Of a DNA stretch of 36,515 bases, positions 25,761 to 34,400 are shown piece by piece. A program made the translations under genes and the position numbers. Under the pieces are notes generated by a model. That model was not told the origin of the DNA. It worked only from the letters and a program-made list of their open reading frames with translations, and made no database searches. The DNA is taken from contig NZ_JACHCC010000019.1 in the NCBI RefSeq assembly GCF_014207135.1, forward strand, positions 1 through 36,515, written 5' to 3'. The first letter of the stretch is position 1; each line of letters begins with the position of its first letter. This stretch comes from Pedobacter cryoconitis. Lineage in GTDB: Bacteria; Bacteroidota; Bacteroidia; Sphingobacteriales; Sphingobacteriaceae.

Positions 25761-27740
25761 ATGTCAGATTTCCCCCCATGCGACGCCTCCTTAGCACGAG
25801 CGCAGCAATATGCAAAAGATAACGGTTTTCCTGTATGGAACTATTGTCCAACGCTTCATTGCGATGAAAATGTAAGTTATAACCATCAGTTCTGTTACTG
25901 CCAGGGTATGTTCAATATTCCCAGTAATTTTAATGCCCAGGGCCAATGTATCAATGGTGTAGGCTCATTAATACCTATTGCCTCAGAATCCTGCTACTGC
26001 TGCTGTAGCTGTTTTGCGTTTGATACACCTATAGCTGTATCAAAAGATATGGTTAAGGCTGTCCAGAATTTTGAAGTCAACGACCTGGTTTGGGTTGCTG
26101 CAGATCCAACTTTAAAATCCTGGATACAAAAACCTGTTTTATTCAGTTCAGGAACAGGTCCGGACGGACAGAACAAATTGATAAAAGTTCATTTTGGCGA
26201 CCAGACCAAGGGCATAGTGGTAACACCCGATTCTTTTAGATCTTCATTCGTAAGCAAGGAGATGTCAGAAAAGTATTTTAGTATACTATCGACTAACAAA
26301 TTCATCGATAAAGGCGGTCTGGTAGATCTCATGGCGGTCAAAAAATCAGATGCTGATAAAATCTGCAAGCTGCTGGGATCACAGATGGTAGTTGCCCAGA
26401 AGGTCTTTAATATTCTGAAAACTGATTCAAACTATCTTTTGGTAACAGGAATCCAGCCTTTTCTGATGAAGGATAAAACGCTGAAACAGGCACAGAAATT
26501 AGTACCAGGCAAAGATGTCCTGATGCTGGCAGACGGAAGTACCACTCCTATCATTTCCCTTGAACTGGGTATGTTCCATAAAGGTGTACATCATATCGCT
26601 ACCAGTAATCACCCGGCTACATCGCTGGATGGCCACTTACTTCTTGCCAACGGTATTGTGGTGGGTGATTATGCTACCCAGCTAAGTATGGGCAGCGCAA
26701 AAAGTAGCCTTAAGGATACGCATGCAGATCTGCCGGTATTCGGTTCTAAAGAATATAGTGCCAAATACAACAATCTTGATTCGACTTCGTTCAGTGCTTA
26801 TGCCAAAACCCCTGTTGCACATGAAGCCGAATTATTTGAAGTATTCCATATCGCCAAATCAGCACTCATTCCTGAAGATGCATTTTCTTTTATTACGAAA
26901 GATCAGTCTGAAGAGCTGATGCTAAATGCGCCTATATACCCTGCGAGCAATAATGTGGCCGAGCCGGATGTGCGTTATCTTTTCAAATTGTTTGGTGCAT
27001 TTAATCCTGATATTACTTACTATTATGATCAAAACAATATGATCCCAAATGCTTATTCATTTAATCAGTATGGAAGCAAATTTGTGGTTATCAATTGTGG
27101 ATGGACTTTACTGGAAGGTATTTATTTTCAGGGAATCGCCATGACTATTGCGCATCTGACAGCTGCATTGAATGAAGATGGTTTATTACCAGTTGGGGTT
27201 AGTCCTCTTGGCAAAGCTGATTATGATGTTTACCCTGTTTTCCTGAGCGTATTTTACAATCCTCAGGCAGCTGTGTTAAATTATAATGCTGCTTCTGACC
27301 AAATCAAAAAGATATTTAGCTATATTAAAAAACACAGGGACCCTATTGACGAGATTAGTCTCGACTGCCGTATTGATACCCTTGCAGCATCAATAAAGGG
27401 ATCACCTTTACCACATTGTGCAGGCGGGCCTCCAAATCCAGCACTTGAAGTAACGGGTGCATCGGCAACAATACCTGAAGGACACGAAATACCGGTTATA
27501 GCGATCACTTTTAACATGCCGGTAGATGAGGATACAGCCAGTGCCCTGGGCAACTATATGTTCAATCCGGCAGCGCTTGTTTTTCTGGCTACAGTCGACA
27601 AAAAGAACCCTGCTCAGGTGAATATCGAAGGCATTATTATACCGGATACCGACTATACCGTGGTTGTAACTGGTGTATTATCTGTTGATCAGCAGCCGAT
27701 TATTGTAGGAAAAAACGGCGCAAAATTCAAATTAAGCTAA
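25761..27740 (+). CDS. Cys-rich Hint-domain protein 2 with degenerate peptidase-like and Ig-like C-terminal regions
   Basis: A 659-aa paralogue of the gene at 24576 over its first 340 residues. It has a Cys-rich N-terminus (CPTLHCDE, CYCQG, CYCCCSC) and a Hint block with C84-F-A-F-D-T-P-I-A-V and AVQNFEVNDLVWVAAD. An ILST module (about 160-222) is inserted, followed by GIQPFLMKDKTLKQAQKLVPG and HLLLANGIVVGDY. Extra C-terminal regions follow. Residues about 405-500 (NMIPNAYSFNQYGSKFVVIN onward, then IAHLTAAL) recall M48 metallopeptidases, but HExxH is replaced by H465-L-T-A-A, so it is probably inactive. Residues about 562-659 look like an SbsA-type Ig domain (ITFNMPVDEDTASALGNY, TDYTVVVTGVLSVDQ). 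There is no signal peptide or sorting signal. It is in the Tc operon, 19 bp before the next gene. Confidence 0.75.
   Translation: MSDFPPCDASLARAQQYAKDNGFPVWNYCPTLHCDENVSYNHQFCYCQGMFNIPSNFNAQGQCINGVGSLIPIASESCYCCCSCFAFDTPIAVSKDMVKAVQNFEVNDLVWVAADPTLKSWIQKPVLFSSGTGPDGQNKLIKVHFGDQTKGIVVTPDSFRSSFVSKEMSEKYFSILSTNKFIDKGGLVDLMAVKKSDADKICKLLGSQMVVAQKVFNILKTDSNYLLVTGIQPFLMKDKTLKQAQKLVPGKDVLMLADGSTTPIISLELGMFHKGVHHIATSNHPATSLDGHLLLANGIVVGDYATQLSMGSAKSSLKDTHADLPVFGSKEYSAKYNNLDSTSFSAYAKTPVAHEAELFEVFHIAKSALIPEDAFSFITKDQSEELMLNAPIYPASNNVAEPDVRYLFKLFGAFNPDITYYYDQNNMIPNAYSFNQYGSKFVVINCGWTLLEGIYFQGIAMTIAHLTAALNEDGLLPVGVSPLGKADYDVYPVFLSVFYNPQAAVLNYNAASDQIKKIFSYIKKHRDPIDEISLDCRIDTLAASIKGSPLPHCAGGPPNPALEVTGASATIPEGHEIPVIAITFNMPVDEDTASALGNYMFNPAALVFLATVDKKNPAQVNIEGIIIPDTDYTVVVTGVLSVDQQPIIVGKNGAKFKLS
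26238..26426 (+). repeat. ILST module, copy 6 (Hint protein 2)
   Basis: Residues about 160-222 of Hint protein 2. The core is YFSILSTNKFI (the two residues after T are deleted relative to the other copies), then KGGLVDLMAV and ICKLLGSQMVVAQKVFNIL. Confidence 0.72.
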
Positions 27741-27759
27741 CCTTTTATAAAGAACCATT

Positions 27760-28332
27760 ATGATCCAGGAATTATTACAGATCAAGCCTACGGATTCGTT
27801 TCAGGACATGCGCGACCGCATGGGGGCTTTTTTAGGGATGAATACACCAATACCTGAAAATGCAATGCGCAGAGCTGTACAGGATCAGGATTACGCCAAT
27901 AATTTAATCACGTGTCGCAATGCCCCGGGTTTCCTGGAGGTATTGCTCACGGATCCTGAAAATGAACAATACGCATTGAACACAGTACAGGATAATGAGA
28001 TAAGCAATGTCGAGCTCATTCAAAAAGCTGCAGGTGCATTTATGCGCTGGGGTAAAGCCGGTTTTTCGGTAGTGGATGACACGACTCTCGAAATCAGGGA
28101 AAACGCCTGTATGGGCTGCGAGAACCTCTCTAAACCAGAGAAAAAGCTTCAAAAGCTGGTCACCTCAAAACCCAGTGAGCAAATCGGAAAAAGGATTTCT
28201 GACTGCGTTTGCAAACTATGCGGATGCAGTCTCAGTAAAAAGATCCGTATCCCTACAGAATCATGCCCGGCCCGGCATCCTGAAAACAGTAATCTGAACC
28301 GCTGGGGCGAACCGGCCCTTAAGACCGGCTAA
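27760..28332 (+). CDS. Small Cys-cluster (zinc-ribbon-like) protein, last gene of the Tc operon
   Basis: A 190-aa soluble protein. The N-terminal 110 residues are helical and without recognised motifs, although TCRNAPGFLEVLLTDPEN looks like a conserved block. The C-terminal 75 residues carry C117-x2-C120, C149-x-C151-x2-C154-x-C156 and C169-x3-H173, followed by NRWGEP. The pattern CxLCGCxxxKK...ESCPxxHP is typical of small zinc-binding proteins, and one or two metal sites are likely. It lies 19 bp after Hint protein 2 and is followed by a terminator, so it is co-expressed with the toxin. Its role is unknown: it could be a chaperone or metal-dependent helper for the Cys-rich Hint proteins, or a regulator. 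Confidence 0.7.
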   Translation: MIQELLQIKPTDSFQDMRDRMGAFLGMNTPIPENAMRRAVQDQDYANNLITCRNAPGFLEVLLTDPENEQYALNTVQDNEISNVELIQKAAGAFMRWGKAGFSVVDDTTLEIRENACMGCENLSKPEKKLQKLVTSKPSEQIGKRISDCVCKLCGCSLSKKIRIPTESCPARHPENSNLNRWGEPALKTG

Positions 28333-28357
28333 GCTATCTGTTTTATCTTAATCATTT

Positions 28358-28396
28358 AATCCGGCAGCAATAAGGTATTTGCTGCCGGATTTTTTA
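28358..28396 (+). terminator. Strong intrinsic terminator of the Tc operon
   Basis: Arms AATCCGGCAGCAA (28358-28370) and TTGCTGCCGGATT (28379-28391) are exact reverse complements around an 8-nt loop and are followed by further T residues. It lies 25 bp after the last operon gene and 30 bp from the end of the convergent receptor gene, so it may also work for the minus strand, where A residues upstream become T. Confidence 0.9.
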
Positions 28397-28420
28397 TTAT
28401 AAAAAGTAATATAGATGAAT

Positions 28421-28834
28421 CCTAAGGATTAAACGCATAAGCCACATAATAAATCGCGCCTACAGCCGGATTTCCATAAGAAGTAAAATTGTACTTGTTC
28501 AGCACATTTGAACCTCCTACTTTAATCATTGAATTTACAGAAGGGATTTTAAAGTTGACCTGAGCATCCAATGAACCAAATGCAGGTACATCTCCTGAAG
28601 CAAAACTAGAATTCCAGTAGAATTTACCCTGCCAGCGATAATTCACATTAAAACCAACGTTTTTAATCAGTTCCTTCCTGCCTATCCCTAGATTATAACG
28701 GATCGTTGGGGTATTAAAATCGTTGATATAATTGTCAGGAATATCTCCGATCTTATTATATGATATATTGCCACTCAAATTATAATTAGCCAGTAAATAA
28801 TCAATCCCCAAAGCCGCACCATAAGAGGTCACTT
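28421..28834 (-). repeat. Right copy of the 413/414-bp direct repeat
   Basis: This is the 3' part of the intact receptor gene, matching 5512-5924 in the same orientation at about 93% identity by hand alignment. Together the two copies bracket the Tc operon and the remnant region (about 22.5 kb between them). Confidence 0.9.
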
Positions 28835-31310
28835 TTCCGGGGGCATTGACAGGGACACCGAATTTTGTAAAGTTCGATCCATTAATGTCCTTTTGATAAA
28901 TATCAACTGATGTGATAAAGTCTTTATAGCTATTATAATAAGCATAAGCATCAATTAAGAACTTAGGCCCCAACAGCCCCCTATAGCCTATTTCATAAGC
29001 CTGAACACTTTCAGGACGGACCCCTTTTGGATCGAAATTATAAGTTTTCAATAAACTTGGATCAGGAGTTCCTCCTGCCGCAGAGTTAAGAAAAGCCCGG
29101 TAACTAACATCTGTATAGGCCGGGTTGGAGTACAGATTATATTTGTTAAGAAGTTCTGGTATTCCGCCAATTAATCTTTGTGAGCCACCACCTATTGATA
29201 AATCAATGTATTGGTTTTGAGTTGTTGGATTTCTGTAACCAGTCTGATAAGATAGCCTGATGTTATTATTTTTGGCAACGGTATATACTCCGGTTATTCT
29301 TGGCGTAAAACGGCCATCAAAATTAGTGCTCTTATCATAACGTCCCGAAACTGTCAGTTTAAACTTATCATCAAAGAATTTTTTACCCAGCTGTCCAAAG
29401 CTGCCATATTCTTTGATGTCAATTTTATTGACTAAATCATCGAAAATTGTTCCGTTTGATCTTAACTGATAAAGGCGATAAGAGGCACCTACCTGAAATT
29501 CGACAACATTATTCAACAAATTACTGAGATTATACATTCCTTCGTAATGGTATAAATTAGTCTTATCATTAAATTTTGCCCCATAAATACCCTTGCTGAA
29601 ATCACTTCCGGAAATCGTAGTATTCATGATTTTATTTTTGGCCGTCTCAAACTCAGGAGAACCAGGAACAAATCTGCCCTGGTCTGCAGCTGCCCTCGCC
29701 GCGGCATAGGCTGCTGCATCTGTAGCCCCCTGAGACTTTGCACCAATATAGTTCCCTACATACTGGGGAAACCAATCAGTAGATTTTTTAGAAGTTTCGT
29801 TAATATAGCTGCCCAGAATAGAAGCTATATAAGAATCACCTGAACGTTCCTGGGTCGTATAACCTCTTATAAAAAAGTCTTGCCCCTTTAATTCCAGTTT
29901 ATATTGACCGATACTGAAATTTCGCAGAGAATAACGGTCAGACCCTGTATAAACAGAAGTACCACTACCCCAATAAACCTGCGCTATAGCCTCAATGGTC
30001 TTGCTGAACCGGTAATTTGCCGAACCGGATACCTTAAGTGATTGTGTTTTATAATCTACCAGTGAACTTTCATCATAACCAGTTCTGGATACATTCTGAT
30101 TGGGCAATAAACCAGGTGTATTGAGTCCGGCATAAAAAGGTCTCATGGTCGCATTGCTACTTAAGAACCCGTTGAGTGCATTCAATCCTGCCGGGTTAGA
30201 TTTAAACGCCGCAATCTGTGCCGCAGTCGGCGCTGCGGGAAGACCCATTGCCCCCTGAACAAAAGCTGATGTTCCTGCATTAAGTACCGACTGAGCTACA
30301 TTTCTCATGTTTTGGCTTACCTCATCACCATATACATTTATACCATCATAATTTGGATCTGAACTTCTGGTTCCTGATTTTCCGGTTCTTGCCGAACGGT
30401 CAAAGTCGGAGAAATTATCAGCCTGCCAGTCTTGTGCCTGTAAAAATGAAAAGGTTCCCTTGATGGCGAATTTATTTTTCCATGCCTTTGCCAGACGGAT
30501 ATCCAGCTGGTTATAAGGTTGTACACCTGTGTTATTATCATTGACGTGATTGATTCCGCTCTTAAACTGAAAACTCGGCCCCTGATAATCAAAAGGACTT
30601 TTAGAGGTCATGAGCATGGTACCATTAATCCCACCGGCACCATAGAGTGCAGATGAGGCGCCAGGCAATAGCTCAACATTATCTACATCCAGGTCATTGA
30701 TTCCTACGATATTGCCCACTGAAAAATTCAATCCCGGAGCCTGGTTATCCATACCATCCACAAATTGGTTAAACCTGGTATTACCGTTGGAATTAAAACC
30801 TCTTGTATTGACAGATTTAAAAGTCAGACTCTGTGTACTGACCTCAACGCCTTTCATATTAGCCAGCGCGTCATAGAAAGATGGAGCAGCAAGTTCTTTG
30901 ATGGTACTCTGGCTCATTCTTTCTATGGAAACCGGAGATTCCAATATCCTTTCGGGGGTTCTGGATGCAGAAATAACAACTTCCTGCCCAAGGATACCAG
31001 CCTGCTCCAGTTCTATAGTTAAATCGGCTGTATTACCTGTAATCAGTTTTTCAACTGAGGTATAACCGAGAAAGGAAATAACAAGGGTAAATGGGGCCTT
31101 TTCTGAAGTACTGAACGCAAACTTTCCAACTGAATTGGCGGATGTACCAACCGTTTTTCCTTTAACAGTTATTCCTGCGCCAGGGATTGGTTCTTTACTT
31201 AGCTTATCAGTTACTGAACCGCTAATAACAATGTTTTGTGCTTGTGCATACAAAACTGTAAGACAGAGCATTAAAAACAGAAAAACTGGTTTTGTAAATC
31301 TTTTCATCAT
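28422..31310 (-). CDS. TonB-dependent outer-membrane receptor with CarboxypepD_reg-like N-terminus
   Basis: A 962-aa protein with a signal peptide ending in LYAQAQ. Residues about 27-110 form a CarboxypepD_reg-like domain (ISGSVTDKLSKEPIPGAGIT, FAFSTSEKAPFTLVISFLGY). A TonB-box-like segment EVVISASRTPERI comes next, then the plug domain (about 118-240, NTRGFNSNGNTRF, LLPGASSALYGAGGINGTML) and a 22-strand type barrel to the C-terminus. It takes up an unknown large ligand by TonB energy. No SusD partner is adjacent, so a SusC polysaccharide role is not supported. Its start ATG-ATG leaves either methionine possible. It lies 183 bp downstream of the NRPS gene on the same strand, but a hairpin separates them. 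Its last 414 bp are repeated, in decayed form, at 5512-5924. Confidence 0.9.
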   Translation of the reverse strand: MMKRFTKPVFLFLMLCLTVLYAQAQNIVISGSVTDKLSKEPIPGAGITVKGKTVGTSANSVGKFAFSTSEKAPFTLVISFLGYTSVEKLITGNTADLTIELEQAGILGQEVVISASRTPERILESPVSIERMSQSTIKELAAPSFYDALANMKGVEVSTQSLTFKSVNTRGFNSNGNTRFNQFVDGMDNQAPGLNFSVGNIVGINDLDVDNVELLPGASSALYGAGGINGTMLMTSKSPFDYQGPSFQFKSGINHVNDNNTGVQPYNQLDIRLAKAWKNKFAIKGTFSFLQAQDWQADNFSDFDRSARTGKSGTRSSDPNYDGINVYGDEVSQNMRNVAQSVLNAGTSAFVQGAMGLPAAPTAAQIAAFKSNPAGLNALNGFLSSNATMRPFYAGLNTPGLLPNQNVSRTGYDESSLVDYKTQSLKVSGSANYRFSKTIEAIAQVYWGSGTSVYTGSDRYSLRNFSIGQYKLELKGQDFFIRGYTTQERSGDSYIASILGSYINETSKKSTDWFPQYVGNYIGAKSQGATDAAAYAAARAAADQGRFVPGSPEFETAKNKIMNTTISGSDFSKGIYGAKFNDKTNLYHYEGMYNLSNLLNNVVEFQVGASYRLYQLRSNGTIFDDLVNKIDIKEYGSFGQLGKKFFDDKFKLTVSGRYDKSTNFDGRFTPRITGVYTVAKNNNIRLSYQTGYRNPTTQNQYIDLSIGGGSQRLIGGIPELLNKYNLYSNPAYTDVSYRAFLNSAAGGTPDPSLLKTYNFDPKGVRPESVQAYEIGYRGLLGPKFLIDAYAYYNSYKDFITSVDIYQKDINGSNFTKFGVPVNAPGKVTSYGAALGIDYLLANYNLSGNISYNKIGDIPDNYINDFNTPTIRYNLGIGRKELIKNVGFNVNYRWQGKFYWNSSFASGDVPAFGSLDAQVNFKIPSVNSMIKVGGSNVLNKYNFTSYGNPAVGAIYYVAYAFNP

Positions 31311-31453
31311 ATGGTTTTTATTATTTGGTTTACATTAACCTTAATTTACATAATTAAATGAAAAAATTATAATAAGTTGTTCACCAAATACTTAAGACAA
31401 AAACCAAATAATTTATCAGTAGTTAATCTTTGAGTTAGAAAAGACTTGAAACG

Positions 31454-31487
31454 ACTACTTCCTGCCAAATCAATGACAGGAAGTAGT
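31454..31487 (-). terminator. Hairpin after the NRPS gene
   Basis: Arms ACTACTTCCTG (31454-31464) and CAGGAAGTAGT (31477-31487) are exact reverse complements around a 12-nt loop, 7 bp beyond the NRPS stop. On the minus strand the stem is followed only by a weak T run (CGTTTC), so termination may be partial and some read-through into the receptor gene is possible. Confidence 0.6.
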
Positions 31488-31493
31488 AATTTG

Positions 31494-34400
31494 TTATAAA
31501 TCAGTAAAACAACCAATATGCGTTTTCAGACATGCCGCTAACGTCAACGCCTTACCATTCTTCACCATAGAAAAGTGATTTCCGGGAACAGTATAAACAG
31601 CAGTATTAGCCGCATGTCTGCCCCATCCCAGATCCTCCTCATAATTCGTCCAGTCCTCTTCTTCAGCTTTGACTATAACCAGTGAAGCTTTAACCTCATC
31701 ACTAACCGCGTAATCTATCTGTACATTAGTAACCTGTAAATCAAGCAATCTGAGGATAAAAGCAACATCTTCCTCTTTAATATCCGTTTGATTACGCAGA
31801 AAATCAGTCATAAACGACATCAGATCCTCATCCTGAACTTCTGTAACTGTTTCGAGCAAAGTATCTACCCATGCCGGATAAGGAGTTTGTACCAAATGAT
31901 AATATTCCAGCGTTTTCAGCAACATATCACCCTTACTTTCAGTTGATTGAGCAGCGATCTTTGAAACGGGAATAGCAGGTGCGTCCAATATCGCAACCAA
32001 ATCAACCTGTTCTCCTGCCCTTTCCAGTTGCTGAGCCATTTCATAAGCTACACAGCCACCAAAAGAATGACCAATTAAACGATAAGGTCCCGCGGGCTGT
32101 ACTGACTTAATCCATCCGATATTCATTGCTGCAATACTTTGTAAACTATCCAAAGGCTTTTCTCCTTTAAACAGTCCCATCATCTGCAAACCATACACCG
32201 CACCACTATCTTCTAAACCTTTAGCCAGTTCATCATACCCATCACTAATCCCATCCGAACCGGGTATAATAAAAACAGCCTCTTCTGTACGGCCCGAATT
32301 CAACGACAGAATATGTTCATTCCCTGACTGATACAACTGCCGCTGCAACATTCCAGACAACATACTAATCGTTGTATTCACCAACAGATCCTGCATCTGT
32401 ACTTTATACCCTAATTGTCGTATCGGATTCATGACCCGCATAGCCAGTAAAGAATGGCCACCCAGATCAAAGAAACTATCATTAACTCCTATCGGAGATA
32501 CATGAAGCAGTTCCTCCCAGATACTAACCAGTTTTGATTCCAGTTCATTACGCGCGGCAACATACCCTCCGCTTTGCTGATCTTTAACAGCGGCTGATGG
32601 TAATGCCTTTTTATCCAGTTTCCCATGAGGAGTTAATGGCAATGCTTCCATTTCCACATATACACGAGGTACCATATATTCCGGTAATTGAGTTTCCAGA
32701 TAAGCTACCAGGTTTTCCTTCACAAAATCTCCTTCCGGAACCACATAACAAACCAAATGATTACTTCCAGATTCATCTGCACGGGTTAACACCACAGACT
32801 GACTCACTAAACCACTTTGTTCAACCACGGTTTCAATCTCTCCCAGCTCAATCCGGTAACCCCGTACCTTCACCTGATCATCAATTCTGCCGAAAAACTC
32901 AATATTTCCATCTGGAAGCCACCTGCCCACATCACCCGTTTTATACAAACGGTCAGTTTTCGCAAAAGGATCAGCAATGAAACGTGCTGCAGTGAGTTCC
33001 TCACGGTTTAGATAGCCCCTTGCCACACAATCCCCTCCAATACAGATTTCTCCAGGTACCCCCATAGGCAGTAAATTACCAGCTATATCTAACAGATAGA
33101 CCTGCGCATTCTCAACCGGTTTACCGATTGGCAGATAATCTGCTTCATGCCAGCTCTTGTCAAATTTGTAAGCGGTAGCAAATACCGTACATTCTGTTGG
33201 CCCGTAAGCATTGTAAAAGTCGAGCGTTGTATTCTCTGTAAAGCTCTGTGCCAGTGGTATTCCACAACGTTCCCCTCCTGAAGAGATAAACCTTAAACTT
33301 GATGGAACCTGGTCTGCTGGTATATTTCTTAAAAAGCCCGGAGTTGACAACATATAAGTAACCTTTTCTGCATTCATCACCGAAATCACAGCGTCGGCAT
33401 CCATTTGTACTTCCTTCGGTATCAGAACCAGTGCTGAACCATTCAGCAGGGTCATAAATATCTGTTCTACAGAAGCATCAAAAGTATAACTTGAAAACAG
33501 CAGTACCTTGTCTTCATTACTCAATGCCAATTCCTTCTGCCAGCCAAAAACCATATTATGTACACTTCTATGCTCAATCATCACGCCTTTAGGCTGCCCG
33601 GTAGAGCCCGAAGTATAAATCACATAACATAGATTACCAGACTGAAGATCCGTTTTTACAGCAGAAGTAGGCTCCTGCCCGATTTTATCAAGATCCCCAT
33701 CCAGAGAAACAATGTGAACGTCATATCCCAGCATCCTGCGACTATTCTCGCTACTGACTACAACACACGCTCCTGTATCTGAAAGCATATAGTTAATCCT
33801 ATCCTGAGGATATGCTGGATCAACAGGTACATAAGCTCCCCCCGCTTTCAGAATACCCAGAATTCCAATAATCATATCCATGGAACGATCTATACAGATT
33901 GGCACCAGGGTTTCTTCCTTAACTCCCGTCTTACGCAGATAATGCCCCAGCTGATTACTCTGCTGATCAAGCTCTCTGTAAGTTAACTGCTCATCCTGAT
34001 AAATCAGCGCAATAGCATCAGGGCTTCTTAAAACCTGGGCATTGAACAAATCAACCAGTGTCAGTTCAGTTAAATAAGCTGTTGGCTGTGGGTTGAAAGC
34101 AAACAACTGAGCCAGTTCCAGCGCTGGCAATACCGGCACATCAGTTATACGCTGTTCATAATGATCCAGATAGGCTTCAAGCACCAAATCAAAATAAGCA
34201 TGAATATCAACCAGTGTTTTACCACTTTTGAGCTCTTTACCCAATCTGTAGTTGACAGCAAGAACATTTCCCGTGGTACTTACTGTACAATCTAAATGCG
34301 TATTTGTCACTTCAGAACTCTCCATCCGTAAACCTTCTGCTGCATCCTGTAAGTAGTCATGTTGTGTAAATAACCCGGCTTCATCCTCCATTTTGTCAAA

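Noticed and set aside
27150..27170. Active M48 peptidase in Hint protein 2
   Set aside because: The helix reads H-L-T-A-A instead of HExxH, so zinc-dependent catalysis is not supported.
7767..28332. Contractile injection system (eCIS/T6SS) island
   Set aside because: There are no sheath, tube, baseplate or spike genes; the large proteins are clearly TcA and TcB-TcC.
5512..28834. Transposon or IS ends as the cause of the direct repeat
   Set aside because: The repeat is receptor coding sequence without terminal inverted repeats or a transposase, so it is a gene duplication or recombination relic.
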